Of a stretch of DNA of 64,000 nucleotides, positions 19,216 through 28,048 are shown one piece after another. Position numbers and translations under genes: made by a program. Under the pieces are notes generated by a model, which worked only from the letters and a program-made list of their open reading frames with translations, made no database searches and was not told the origin of the DNA. Every line of letters begins with the position of its first letter. Position 1 is the first letter of the stretch. Origin of the DNA: an uncultured Croceitalea sp. (GTDB lineage Bacteria; Bacteroidota; Bacteroidia; Flavobacteriales; Flavobacteriaceae); the NCBI GenBank assembly GCA_947503285.1, contig CANNDD010000005.1:1-64000 (forward strand). The letters run 5' to 3'.

Positions 19216-19992
19216 ATGACAGTATTACAAAAGAACAATCAGGTTGTAACGATTGACAATGGCGAATTGATAGGTTACCGTGTAGATTCGCATGAGTTTA
19301 TTCATCAGAAAGGAAGCCCCGGTTGGGGAAGTTCGGACACGGAAATGTTTCCGATAATTGGCCCGGTCGATGAGGCTGATTTTTTGGTCAAAGTACCTAA
19401 GGGAAATGCGGTTCAAGACCAACACGGACATTTTAGACTGTTGCCATATGAACTTGTCAAAAGTTCTGAAACAAGTGCCTTGTTTCGAAAAGAATATCAA
19501 GCAGGTACGCCTGTTAAGAATAAAAAATATCCTGAAAAATCACCTAAGGAATTATTGACTTGGCCCTATAGTTTTCAAGTCGAAAAACAATTTAATCTAT
19601 TGGCCGACGGCCTTGAGATTACATTTGCGGTCACTGGTGACCATCATATGCCTTTTATGTTGGGTTATCATCCAGCTTTTAAGTTACATTCCCCGAATCC
19701 TTTGATTAAAACAACTGATAAAGAGCTGACCCTTGGTGAGGTTTTAGACGTTGGTAGCCGTGCTTATGAAATTCCGGATTGCCAAGAAATAACCTTGAAG
19801 GATAAAAAAGAGTTGACCATTAGAACAGAAGGTTTCAAACATTTTATGTGCTGGACCGAGGTGTCTAACATGGTGTGTATAGAACCAATAACTTTTTACC
19901 CCTATGCCGTTGCGCAGCGTGAACTACACCAAGGGTTTCAACATGTAACTAAAGAAGAAGTATTTCAGGTTCGACTTCATCCGAAGGGATAA
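19216..19992 (+). CDS. Aldose 1-epimerase family protein
   Basis: A 258-residue galactose mutarotase-fold protein. It reads through the family beta-sandwich: DSHEFIHQKGSPGWGSSDTEMFPIIGPV, then QDQHGHFRLLPYEL. The conserved segment HHMPFMLGYHPAFKL carries the catalytic His, and CWTEVSNMVCIEP is the late motif. It interconverts sugar anomers. The ATG at 19216 follows the previous gene's stop directly, indicating co-transcription. Confidence 0.85.
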   Translation: MTVLQKNNQVVTIDNGELIGYRVDSHEFIHQKGSPGWGSSDTEMFPIIGPVDEADFLVKVPKGNAVQDQHGHFRLLPYELVKSSETSALFRKEYQAGTPVKNKKYPEKSPKELLTWPYSFQVEKQFNLLADGLEITFAVTGDHHMPFMLGYHPAFKLHSPNPLIKTTDKELTLGEVLDVGSRAYEIPDCQEITLKDKKELTIRTEGFKHFMCWTEVSNMVCIEPITFYPYAVAQRELHQGFQHVTKEEVFQVRLHPKG

Positions 19993-20081
19993 TCGAGATT
20001 GTTAAAGGAATCACAATTTTTTTATTGAATTAGACGTTATTTTAAGTAAATTGGTACGACTAATCGTATTAATGACTGTTA

Positions 20082-20264
20082 ATGTTGAAAGATTTTATTG
20101 AGAGGATAGGGGTGATGAACTGCATCATGCTCTTAGTGGTATTATCCATTATCATCGTCTCAGAAGTACTTTTCCTAAGTGGAAAAAAGATAGATGCGAT
20201 ATTTATTGCATTTTGGGCACCGACCATACTTGGCTTTATGAATTACTTGAAGTATAGAAAATAA
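20082..20264 (+). CDS. Small membrane protein (60 residues)
   Basis: Two hydrophobic helices (CIMLLVVLSIIIVSEVLFL and AIFIAFWAPTILGFMNYL) with a positively charged C terminus. Its stop touches the ATG of a second tiny membrane protein, so both may be one transcript. No function is known. Confidence 0.5.
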   Translation: MLKDFIERIGVMNCIMLLVVLSIIIVSEVLFLSGKKIDAIFIAFWAPTILGFMNYLKYRK

Positions 20265-20359
20265 TGGATTTCATTCTTGGCTACTCTATTTTGGTTGCGC
20301 TTATTTTTATAGTGTGGTTGTTCTTTGTGGCCAAGATGTATCGAAAAATGAAAAAATAA
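20264..20359 (+). CDS. Tiny membrane protein (31 residues)
   Basis: The ATG overlaps the stop region of the gene before it. The product is one helix (GYSILVALIFIVWLFFVA) followed by a basic tail (KMYRKMKK). The overlap and classic single-span layout support it; nothing is known of function. Confidence 0.4.
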   Translation: MDFILGYSILVALIFIVWLFFVAKMYRKMKK

Positions 20360-20362
20360 GGT

Positions 20363-21142
20363 TTAAGAAACCCCTTTAAGCCAATTTTTGAAATGCCTGA
20401 CACGGTTTCTACTTACCACGAGGTCAAGTTCTGATTGGTTCGTTTGCAATGTTATTTTTAGTCTACTGTTGAAGTAATCTTCCGCAGAATGAATCTCGTC
20501 TATATTGATCATCATTTTTCGGTTGATACGAAAGAAATCATTTGGATCAATAAGCTCTTCAAGTCTTTCCAATGTAAAATCCACAATGTGTGAGTGACCT
20601 GACTTCTCCACTAAATACGTATTTCCTTCCTCAGAATAAAAACAACTGACATTTGAAATAAGTATGGGTTTTAGCCTGTTTTCATTTCGAATAAGAAACC
20701 TTTTTTTGTAACGTGGGGGCGTAAAGGAATCCATCATTTTATCCATCCGTACTAGATAATCATCCTCATCGGATTTTTTGAACGACCAATATTTTTTCAG
20801 GGCATTTTCCACATCGTTGATTTTGGCGGGCTTTAAAATATAATCGATGCTATTGTATTTGAAGGCTTGGACCGCATAGGTGTCAAAAGTGGTACAAAAA
20901 ATAATGGGTTTTTCAATACCAGTGGTATCTAAGATGTCAAAACAAGTACCATCGCCAAGGTGAATATCCATAAATATCAAATCAAAATCAGGATTTTTAG
21001 CAAAAAAGGATAGTGCCATTGCCACCGAGGTGATTTCTGCTACAATCTCATGCTTGATGTCTGTCTCAGAAATCAGGTTCTGTAAGTAGAGACTTGATAT
21101 GGGTTCATCTTCAACCAGTACGATTTTTAAAGTTTTATCCAT
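20363..21142 (-). CDS. LytTR family response regulator
   Basis: A 259-residue regulator with an N-terminal receiver (LVEDEP acidic pocket, phospho-acceptor Asp59 in IFMDIHLGDG, and Lys in YILKPAK). The C-terminal LytTR DNA-binding domain occupies residues of about 155-255 (KKRFLIRNENRLKPIL ... FFRINRKMMINIDEI). No histidine kinase is adjacent, so its partner is encoded elsewhere. Confidence 0.88.
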   Translation of the reverse strand: MDKTLKIVLVEDEPISSLYLQNLISETDIKHEIVAEITSVAMALSFFAKNPDFDLIFMDIHLGDGTCFDILDTTGIEKPIIFCTTFDTYAVQAFKYNSIDYILKPAKINDVENALKKYWSFKKSDEDDYLVRMDKMMDSFTPPRYKKRFLIRNENRLKPILISNVSCFYSEEGNTYLVEKSGHSHIVDFTLERLEELIDPNDFFRINRKMMINIDEIHSAEDYFNSRLKITLQTNQSELDLVVSRNRVRHFKNWLKGVS

Positions 21143-21470
21143 TCACTCAAAAAAATATGAAAAGGCAAGTTAGTATAATGTTTGCTAATATATCAGGTAA
21201 TTTATGGAAATACCATTAATTTAATGCTCGTTGGCAGGTTTTGGTAAGAAGTCATCAGATAAACTTTAAAAAACCAATAATATCCGTAACCCCTTTTAAA
21301 GAATGCGACAGATGTCTTTATTTAAAGGATGATACTTACGCATTGAATGAATATTGATTTCCACAGCGTTTGATCCTAACCCAGTTTGGGGATTAAGTAT
21401 TGCGGTTGTTTTCAATTGCGACCAGCCTCGTATCCAAATCGTTTTCTGGAATTTCGTAGGCGCCCATTTT
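21143..21470. other. Intergenic region
   Basis: Upstream of the LytTR gene start and downstream of the exonuclease gene (both read to the left). A 24-codon frame begins just after the exonuclease stop (minus strand, MGAYEIPENDLDTRLVAIEN) but is too short to support. No clear hairpin. Confidence 0.4.
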
Positions 21471-22847
21471 TTATGAGACCAATGGACGTGCCATACGTTG
21501 GGGTGGGTGTTTTTTGAGATGTGCTTGAATGATACGCTTGGCCTCTACCGTATCTTCTTGTCGCACCAAAAAGGGCTCTAAATCTGCCATGGAGTTTATT
21601 TGTACATCTTTTTCGATAAAACCATAGCCTTTGTAAGCAGCATTTTCTATGAGTACAAAAGCCTTTTCATCAATGTTACGGCCTTTTTCTTGAATAAGGA
21701 TTTCATCATCGACTTTTTGTAGATCGGCTAGGGCTAATTTCACTTTTAGGTTGTAATCGGAAACGGTTTCCCTTTCTCGGCAGATGCCTTCGCAATTTTT
21801 TGCCTTATAATGCGAACAGGCATTTGAAGTTTGCTGTAGATGACAATATTTAGGACAAAGTGCGAAGGTTTCGCAAAGCTCTTCCAAATGGGCTCTGCAA
21901 TCGGCCTGATTGTAGAAGGTCTTAAGGGGCCTTGAAATGTTCTTTAAATTATCGTAGGCGATATGAATGATTCCTTTTCTGTCTTCATAACTAAAAAGGG
22001 CATATTGTTTCAGCGTCCTCTTTTGGGCCCTATTATATTTTGGGTAATGTTTTTTAATGGCTGCTGATTCCATTAAAAGGGCTACGAGCTCGCTGCCCGA
22101 AAGTTCATGGTCTATGTCGGCTATTTCCCTGCATAAACGGATTTCGTGGTTGCTTTTGTCATAAAAATGACCCAATACCCTTCTCTTGATATTGTTGGCT
22201 TTGCCAATATAAATGATTTGCCCGATGCCATTCTTGAAGTAATACACCCCTGGTGCCGAAGGTAGGTTATCCACTTTGTATTTCTCCAACAAAGGGGGTA
22301 GGGTCGCTTCTTGACTTCTGGCGTTGAGAAAGGATTTTAGTATAGCGTCCGAGCCGTTTTTCGCCAGAAGCGTTTGAAAAAGAAGTACCGTGGCATGTGC
22401 ATCACCCCGTGCCCGATGTCTGTCGGTCAGTGGTATTGCAATTGCAGCACACAACTTACCCAAACTGTACGATTGAAGACCGGGAATCAATTTTCTTGAA
22501 AGTCGAACCGTACAGAGTTTTTTTCGTGTAAAATCAATACCAAGTTGGCGAAACTCTTCTTTGATGACACCGTAATCAAAATTTACGGCGTGGGCTACAA
22601 AAATGGTGTCTTTCGTAATCTCAAGAATTTGCCCAGCGATTTCATCAAATGTGGGAGCAGCAGCGACCATTTCATTATCAATACCGGTCAACCCTGTAAT
22701 GAAATGGGGTATGGGGCATTGCGGATTTACCAAACTGGTGAATTCGTCGATGATTTGGTTCGAATCAAATTTAAAAATGGAAATTTCAGTGATTTTATTG
22801 CCCTTAATTCCGTTTCCCGTGGTCTCTATGTCGATAATCGTGTACAA
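21471..22847 (-). CDS. DEDDh exonuclease fused to GIY-YIG nuclease domain
   Basis: A 458-residue fusion. The N terminus is a DnaQ/RNase-T-like 3'-5' exonuclease: IIDIETTG (exo I), TKDTIFVAHAVNFDYGVIKEEF (exo II) and RHRARGDAHATVLLF (exo III, DEDDh). Residues of about 200-280 are a GIY-YIG domain as in UvrC/Cho: APGVYYFKNGIGQIIYIGKAN and RVLGHF, with a conserved Glu/Asn region later. A Cys-rich stretch (CPKYCHLQQTSNACSHY) follows. Similar Bacteroidota proteins are thought to act in DNA repair, but the exact role is not known. Confidence 0.85.
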   Translation of the reverse strand: MYTIIDIETTGNGIKGNKITEISIFKFDSNQIIDEFTSLVNPQCPIPHFITGLTGIDNEMVAAAPTFDEIAGQILEITKDTIFVAHAVNFDYGVIKEEFRQLGIDFTRKKLCTVRLSRKLIPGLQSYSLGKLCAAIAIPLTDRHRARGDAHATVLLFQTLLAKNGSDAILKSFLNARSQEATLPPLLEKYKVDNLPSAPGVYYFKNGIGQIIYIGKANNIKRRVLGHFYDKSNHEIRLCREIADIDHELSGSELVALLMESAAIKKHYPKYNRAQKRTLKQYALFSYEDRKGIIHIAYDNLKNISRPLKTFYNQADCRAHLEELCETFALCPKYCHLQQTSNACSHYKAKNCEGICRERETVSDYNLKVKLALADLQKVDDEILIQEKGRNIDEKAFVLIENAAYKGYGFIEKDVQINSMADLEPFLVRQEDTVEAKRIIQAHLKKHPPQRMARPLVS

Positions 22848-22888
22848 TGAATCCTTTTTGGCTTTTGGGAATTGAAATTACTAAGAAT

Positions 22889-22912
22889 GAAAAAAGCCAC
22901 CAAATAGGTGGC
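22889..22912 (-). terminator. Rho-independent terminator
   Basis: On the minus strand GCCACC-TATTT-GGTGGC is followed by a run of six or more T. The hairpin occupies 22896-22912 and the T-run 22889-22895. It ends the small gene at 22936-23067. Confidence 0.75.
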
Positions 22913-22935
22913 CTTAAGACTCTTGTTTTAATAGT

Positions 22936-23067
22936 TTATAAGGGTATCTCCCTACCCAACACGGCCATTATAAAATAAATGGTGATTGAAATGATCAAGC
23001 AACTAATAGCGGCTAATCGGTTTGTGGGTGTGAACTCTTTTTTAAGCTTTAATACGATAGTTTTCAT
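22936..23067 (-). CDS. Small membrane protein (43 residues)
   Basis: A short frame with a basic N terminus (MKTIVLKLKKEF) and one strong helix (LAAISCLIISITIYFIMAVL). A good terminator follows it in the same direction, which supports transcription. No known function. Confidence 0.45.
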   Translation of the reverse strand: MKTIVLKLKKEFTPTNRLAAISCLIISITIYFIMAVLGREIPL

Positions 23068-23353
23068 TTGGGGTAATTTTTTTATAAAAATCCCCCTGAT
23101 TCCTAAAAAATTAAAATATCATCGGTCAGGAAATGATATTACGGACAAGTAACAATTGCTGTGAAATTTACCGAAAAAATGTACATTTCAGCGGTTTTAT
23201 TTACCGTAAAAATCGAGCCTTTGAGCTGGATTAGAATACTAGTATCGCGAGAAAAATTGTATTATCAATTCCTTGAAAGCCAGGTTTGATAAAGCTTTTT
23301 TGGGATTCGTATCAACGCATTTGATAAATAGTACGTTCCTTAAAAACTATGGC

Positions 23354-24925
23354 TTAAACAATAGCGCCATGAACCTTATTTAGTCCACACTGTTCGATAA
23401 ATTTATTTTCAAAGACCCTTAATACGGGAATGGAGAGCAATCGGTTTCTAGCGTCAATCCATGATTGTACTTGATTAGCGCCATACATGTTTTTAACCCG
23501 GTTTTCATTGAGGTTGAAATTAATTTTGCCCCAATGTAGCGTATAGGCAATTCCCCCTTGCTCAAATTTGTTCCATACCGCTTCATAAAACTCCCTAGCC
23601 TTATTGCCATCAACCCCGTCCATCTCTAAAACACAGGTGTTGGAAAATTTGGTGAAGCCAAGGGTCGCTTGGGTTCCCTTTACATATCTTAGGGAAAGCC
23701 CACCGGGGAAGGGCTTTTGTTTGTTCACTGCTACAATAAGCTCCAAGGCTTTTGGTGAATCTTCAATGGAGATTCCGATTGCTGCACTTGCCACTTTGCC
23801 CCGAAACTTAGTATAATTGAAAATCTCTTTTATAGTCCCCTGTACGGGATCTTGCGCTTCAAAAGCCAATTTAAACATCGCATTGACCATTGCAGGTATC
23901 AATAGCCCAGAACCTGGCAGCTTGTCCAAAACGGTTGAAATGATTCCCAAAAGATCATCCCCATAGGTAAAATCATTGCTTCTCAGTATTGGAGGATGTG
24001 GTGCCAAAGGCTTTTTGAACATGTACTTTAGAAAAGCACCTTTATCAGGGTTGTTGGGTTCAAATTTGTGGATGTTAAAAAGTACTTCAAAATGGTATAA
24101 ATCCCCATTTTGCCCTGTTCCGGGTAGTTGCAGGTCCGAGAAATCGAGTTGGGTCATGGCCTTTTTCAATGTATTGTCGTAAGCAATATTCCCGACTCGG
24201 TGTTCTGTCAATAAAAATTGGGGTTCCGTTTCGATCATTACGCCGTGAATGAAGCCAAAACTACCAAAAGAGACCAATGCCGCATTGAAGAGGTCGTCGT
24301 CTTGAATCAAATCGGCATCCAACCAATCCACAAATTCTTGCGAAGCTACTGGGTATGAAGCTCGTTCCAACCAAACATGACTATCAGGTCCGGTAACCAA
24401 ATGCAGGCCAACTACAAAATCTGGGATAGCCCCTACCTTGAATGCAGCCCCATGGGTACCGGTAGATAACGCTCCGGCAATGGTTTGCCCGTTACTGGCC
24501 CCGGAAGCTTTTATGGATCTGGGTGGATTTTTGGCATCCAAACGGTTATTGACTTCATAAATAATGGCGCCGCATTGCAAAAAGTAAAGGTCTTCAGGGC
24601 TATTTGCATAATTGTGTGCGACATATTTTTGGGTAAGTGGAACCGAAAAATTCAGGGCTGCCGTATCAATTAAACCTCCTTCAGTAACCCCTACTTTAGT
24701 GAAAGACCATCCACTGCCCATAGCGCGCAATTTTATGCTATTATCAAGGGCATGTTGAATGAGCCATTGGAAATTTTTGGTGGTTTTTCGATACCGTTCT
24801 TTGTGATTTTGCCCTGTAGGATTTCTTAATTTAAAAGAAGCGTTTTGAACAAGGTCATGCGTAAAATTTTCATGCTTGTTGGTCCACTGTTGAATGGGCA
24901 ATTGAGTTATTCCGTTGGGTAGCAT
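23354..24925 (-). CDS. FAD-dependent oxidoreductase (FAD_binding_4 / aldonolactone oxidase-like)
   Basis: A 523-residue flavoenzyme. The N-terminal PCMH-type FAD domain reads MGSGWSFTKVGVTEGGLIDT, then GQTIAGALSTGTHGAAFKVG (residues of about 90-170), which is the FAD-binding loop. The C-terminal ALO-like part includes LHWGKINFN and a terminal SIPVLRVFENKFIEQCGL. The resemblance is to L-gulonolactone/aldonolactone oxidases. The FAD-linking His of VAO enzymes is not obvious, so FAD may be non-covalent. The next gene upstream is a small lipoprotein 11 bp away. Confidence 0.8.
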   Translation of the reverse strand: MLPNGITQLPIQQWTNKHENFTHDLVQNASFKLRNPTGQNHKERYRKTTKNFQWLIQHALDNSIKLRAMGSGWSFTKVGVTEGGLIDTAALNFSVPLTQKYVAHNYANSPEDLYFLQCGAIIYEVNNRLDAKNPPRSIKASGASNGQTIAGALSTGTHGAAFKVGAIPDFVVGLHLVTGPDSHVWLERASYPVASQEFVDWLDADLIQDDDLFNAALVSFGSFGFIHGVMIETEPQFLLTEHRVGNIAYDNTLKKAMTQLDFSDLQLPGTGQNGDLYHFEVLFNIHKFEPNNPDKGAFLKYMFKKPLAPHPPILRSNDFTYGDDLLGIISTVLDKLPGSGLLIPAMVNAMFKLAFEAQDPVQGTIKEIFNYTKFRGKVASAAIGISIEDSPKALELIVAVNKQKPFPGGLSLRYVKGTQATLGFTKFSNTCVLEMDGVDGNKAREFYEAVWNKFEQGGIAYTLHWGKINFNLNENRVKNMYGANQVQSWIDARNRLLSIPVLRVFENKFIEQCGLNKVHGAIV

Positions 24926-24936
24926 AGTTGTCTTTT

Positions 24937-25305
24937 TTAATTATCCAAATCACCTTCGCCATTTTGGGGTCGTGCACAACCATAGATGGCCGTTCTATGG
25001 TTTACGATTCCGACGGTTACCAAGCTCAATAAAAAGTCGGTAAAAGAGGTTTTGACCACGGTCCATGACATGGCTTTCTCCTCACAAGGGCAGATGGTAC
25101 CAGCTATTTCAGGATTTGCACTTACCGTTTTAGTGCCTCCCGGCGCCACGCCCCACCAATAGCTCCAACTTGATTTACGTTGGCACTCTAGATTTTCAAC
25201 GCTATCTTGATAGGGACTGGCCTCAACACGTGTGCTGACGCATGATGAGATTGATATGGAGCATATAATCATCAAAATGGGAATTGTTTTTTGATATTTT
25301 TTCAT
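24937..25305 (-). CDS. Bor-like small lipoprotein
   Basis: A 122-residue lipoprotein with signal ILMIICSISISSC. The mature part contains SYWWGVAPGGTKTVSANPEIA and a membrane-like stretch FTDFLLSLVTVGIVNHRTAIYGC, which is the Bor/DUF pattern of small outer-membrane lipoproteins. It precedes the oxidoreductase in the same direction, so both probably form one operon. Bor-like function in other bacteria is serum resistance; here nothing is known. Confidence 0.65.
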   Translation of the reverse strand: MKKYQKTIPILMIICSISISSCVSTRVEASPYQDSVENLECQRKSSWSYWWGVAPGGTKTVSANPEIAGTICPCEEKAMSWTVVKTSFTDFLLSLVTVGIVNHRTAIYGCARPQNGEGDLDN

Positions 25306-25618
25306 TGCGAAAACAATTTAAGGGTGGTTATTGTTTTAGAAATTAACTTATAACATATTGATTTGAAAACAATTATGTGTATCCTGCTTTGAAAACAGTA
25401 TATATGGCAATTTTTGTAGGAAAAGTTCTGGTTTGGAATCTTCCTATGGGTAACTTTTGTAGCTTCAAATTCTGACAAAAGAAGCCTGTTTTCAATTTTG
25501 AACCTCCCAGAACCCTTTACGTTCACCGAGCTTTGACCTCCCCCAAGATCTTGGCTGGCTACTAATAAAGAGCAGGGAAATTCTTGGGAAAATTAGAAAT
25601 GATAAAAAGGTTTGGCAA

Positions 25619-25634
25619 TACCCTTTTGTAGGTA
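25619..25634. promoter_or_regulatory. NarL-like 7-2-7 palindrome, site 1 (upstream of subtilase)
   Basis: TACCCTTTTGTAGGTA: two heptamers (TACCCTT and the complement of GTAGGTA) separated by 2 nt. It is one of four sites with TACC-N8-GGTA spacing near genes of the peptidase/sensor cluster. It is about 130 bp upstream of the first subtilase start. NarL-type regulators bind such inverted heptamers. Confidence 0.55.
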
Positions 25635-25644
25635 AATTTCATAT

Positions 25645-25675
25645 AAAACCATAGTTTTTTTGTGGTTTTTATGTA
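25645..25675. promoter_or_regulatory. 31-bp element shared with the giant NTPase upstream region
   Basis: AAAACCATAGTTTTTTTGTG and its continuation match 27 of 31 positions, without gaps, with 33626-33656. It includes an AAAACCA/TGGTTTT inverted repeat. The element lies 11 nt downstream of site 1. Confidence 0.5.
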
Positions 25676-25764
25676 GTTAGTTTTAAGATTGATTTATTAA
25701 TTTCCAGTGCTTCAGATTTACTTCCGATTACCTTCTTTCTTGTTTTGGTGAAAAATCCCTAGGA

Positions 25765-27351
25765 ATGGGGATTTTATTTGTAGTTGCCAAAATAGATATT
25801 TACATATATAATTTTCGAATGCCATACTGTTATCATATACAAAAAGGCTCGACCAGCATTGAGATTAACTCTTGGGGTGTAGTAATAGACCTAAACAAAG
25901 ATCAACCGGAAGCTAAAAAGGCATTACGTGATTTATTAAGGTCAGAGAGTGATTTTCAGATTTCTTCTAACATTTCATTAAAGACGGTGGAAGTTAAATG
26001 TGATTTGAGTTTGAATGTTGAAAAGAAGTTGAATTTGCTATTACCAAAGCAATTTAGGTACTATGTGAAGTTTGAACTGAAGGGAGATAAGGATTTTGAA
26101 CTTTACAGTCTTAAATCGTTGATTGTTCAGATAAAAGAAGATAGTTCTTTTTTGACCGAACTTCCTTTTCTGAATAAACCTAAATATGGCGATGACGTTG
26201 TTCCTCAAAAAATATGGTTTTTCAAATTTGCCAATGAATTTGAAGCATCAAAGGAGTACGCTAATTTGAGAAAACTTCAAAAAACCAGGACTGAATTGGG
26301 GATAGAATTTGTGGAACCCAACTATGCAAATTTTGAAAGGAAAAGATATACAAAGGATGATAAAAGAGAGGTTCTTTTTCCTAAAAGTATGGCCATCTTA
26401 AATTCAGAGGAATATGATTTGATTGATTGGGATTTAAGAGAAGCTGTTCCTGATGGAAACACAGAAGTGAAAATCGGTGTTCTGGATTCAAGAGTCGATA
26501 CCGAACACGAATGTTTTTCACAAAAAACCATAAAAAGTGTGGACTGTTTTGGATTTGGCAAAAAACTAAAGCGAGCGGAACTTGGATCTCATGGAACTTC
26601 ATGTTCATCAATTGTGTCTGGTCACAAAATGAATGCCATCGGCGAAAGGGACTTTTTTGGGATATTTCCAGGGGTAAATGTGGTGGGCATTCAAATTTTC
26701 AAGGAAACTGAGAATGGAAACTTCAAATATGACTTGGTATCGATAATTAAAGGACTCTATACCGCTTCTTATATAGAAAAGGTAAACGTAATTAGTTGTT
26801 CTTGGGAATTTGAGCATGAATCTGAAATTTTGACCTCATTTATAAATAATATAGTTTCCGGTTCAAAAAAATTAAATAAAAAAGGCACTCCCATCGTTTT
26901 TGCGGCTGGCAATAATGGTAGAAGTGTCAAATTTCCAGCCAATTTGAAAAGCGTTGTAACTGTTGGAGCCGTAACCAAGAATGGAAATTTTATTGATGAA
27001 GCATATGCTCTTGACAATGAAATGAGTTGGTTTTCTGCAGTCGGGAAAATCGATATCTGCGCTCCGGGAATTTTGATTAGCGCAAAAGCTGGTAACGGCA
27101 AATCGTTATATCTTTTTGGAAAGCAAACCGAAAACTACCATACATTCTTTGGTACCTCTTGCGCTGCGCCATTGGTCGCTGGGGCCATAGGTATTTTATT
27201 ATCCAAGGAAGAGAATAAAGAGTATAACGCGCAGGAGGTACATTCAAGACTTAAGGAAACCTCATTCGTGCCTTCAAACCTTAAGAATTGGAAGAAGAAG
27301 TATGGTCCCGGAATTATAAGTGTAAGGGAATTTATTAATTATAAAAACTAG
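25765..27351 (+). CDS. Cytoplasmic subtilisin-like (S8) peptidase
   Basis: A 528-residue S8 peptidase without a signal peptide. The catalytic triad is intact: Asp in VKIGVLDSRVD (about residue 241), His in LGSHGTSCSSIVSG (about 276), oxyanion Asn in AAGNNG, and Ser in FGTSCAAPLVAG (about 465). An N-terminal domain of about 220 residues precedes the catalytic part; it may be a prodomain or a sensor, and I recognise no family. Start: ATG 25765; ATG 25819 (MPYCYHIQKG) would drop 18 residues and is equally possible. It is the first gene of module 1, upstream of an unknown gene and HK/RR. Confidence 0.85.
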   Translation: MGILFVVAKIDIYIYNFRMPYCYHIQKGSTSIEINSWGVVIDLNKDQPEAKKALRDLLRSESDFQISSNISLKTVEVKCDLSLNVEKKLNLLLPKQFRYYVKFELKGDKDFELYSLKSLIVQIKEDSSFLTELPFLNKPKYGDDVVPQKIWFFKFANEFEASKEYANLRKLQKTRTELGIEFVEPNYANFERKRYTKDDKREVLFPKSMAILNSEEYDLIDWDLREAVPDGNTEVKIGVLDSRVDTEHECFSQKTIKSVDCFGFGKKLKRAELGSHGTSCSSIVSGHKMNAIGERDFFGIFPGVNVVGIQIFKETENGNFKYDLVSIIKGLYTASYIEKVNVISCSWEFEHESEILTSFINNIVSGSKKLNKKGTPIVFAAGNNGRSVKFPANLKSVVTVGAVTKNGNFIDEAYALDNEMSWFSAVGKIDICAPGILISAKAGNGKSLYLFGKQTENYHTFFGTSCAAPLVAGAIGILLSKEENKEYNAQEVHSRLKETSFVPSNLKNWKKKYGPGIISVREFINYKN

Positions 27352-27355
27352 AATT

Positions 27356-28048
27356 ATGGATTTTTCGTCAAATATTAATTTAAATGATGAAAGTAGGGTG
27401 CAGGCACTTTACGCTAGCCAACTTTATGGTACTTTTTTTGGGGTATTTGCAAAATTTGGGGTATCGGAAACCGAAGAAATAGGTGGTGTAAATTCTAAAT
27501 TTATTAATAGCATCACATTTAACCTTATTAATTTCAAAGGTCTTTTGAATTTAGAGATTTTAGGTTCCGGTAATGTTAGAAAAATTAAAGGAATTGAAGG
27601 TTTACATGGAGTAACTATTGACCTATTAGTCGGACATACAAAAAACTCAAAACCAATTCAAACCCCTGATGTTGACAATCCAGGTGTTTTAAGGTTAGAT
27701 TTAATGGATATCAACAACTATAAAGTCAGGAAAGAAGGAGAGGATTTTATTCATTCCAATCGAGGGGTAAGGGTAGGCTCTGGTAGGGATTATCTTAGAA
27801 TAGAGCGAAAACTGATTAGTATGAATCCAAAATTATCGGAGAAAGCAAAGGAAAAGGAAATCGTAAAATCCAGTATTTGCAATGGCGTATTTGATCAGGA
27901 GTTTTACGAAAGGGACGGAAACTATGTTATTAGGAGAGACCTATTTGATTTTACGCGACCACTATCCGCTCCTTCATACGTAGAGAATTTACTTGCGTAC
28001 GGTTCGGCCAGTTGTCCACCCTCCAATAATAAGATTTATTTTGACTAG
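27356..28048 (+). CDS. Unknown protein of module 1
   Basis: A 230-residue soluble protein, begun 4 nt after the peptidase gene's stop and ending in overlap with the sensor kinase gene. I recognise no family. It is mixed alpha/beta with an acidic/glycine segment (KVRKEGEDFIHSNRGVRVGS) and ends in a loop (FTRPLSAPSYVENLLAYGSA). Its tight coupling to the peptidase suggests it is a partner, substrate or inhibitor. Confidence 0.6.
   Translation: MDFSSNINLNDESRVQALYASQLYGTFFGVFAKFGVSETEEIGGVNSKFINSITFNLINFKGLLNLEILGSGNVRKIKGIEGLHGVTIDLLVGHTKNSKPIQTPDVDNPGVLRLDLMDINNYKVRKEGEDFIHSNRGVRVGSGRDYLRIERKLISMNPKLSEKAKEKEIVKSSICNGVFDQEFYERDGNYVIRRDLFDFTRPLSAPSYVENLLAYGSASCPPSNNKIYFD

Larger units (their letters stand above)
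25306..25764. other. Long intergenic region before accessory module 1
   Basis: No convincing gene is seen: a 74-codon minus-strand frame (25302-25526) has no family match. The region holds a NarL-like palindrome (25619-25634) and the shared 31-bp element (25645-25675), listed separately. AT content rises clearly at about 25.55 kb, so this is a plausible boundary between housekeeping and accessory DNA. Confidence 0.5.

Noticed and set aside
25302-25526. 74-codon minus-strand frame upstream of the Bor-like gene
   Set aside because: No family, composition resembles translated AT-rich intergenic DNA.
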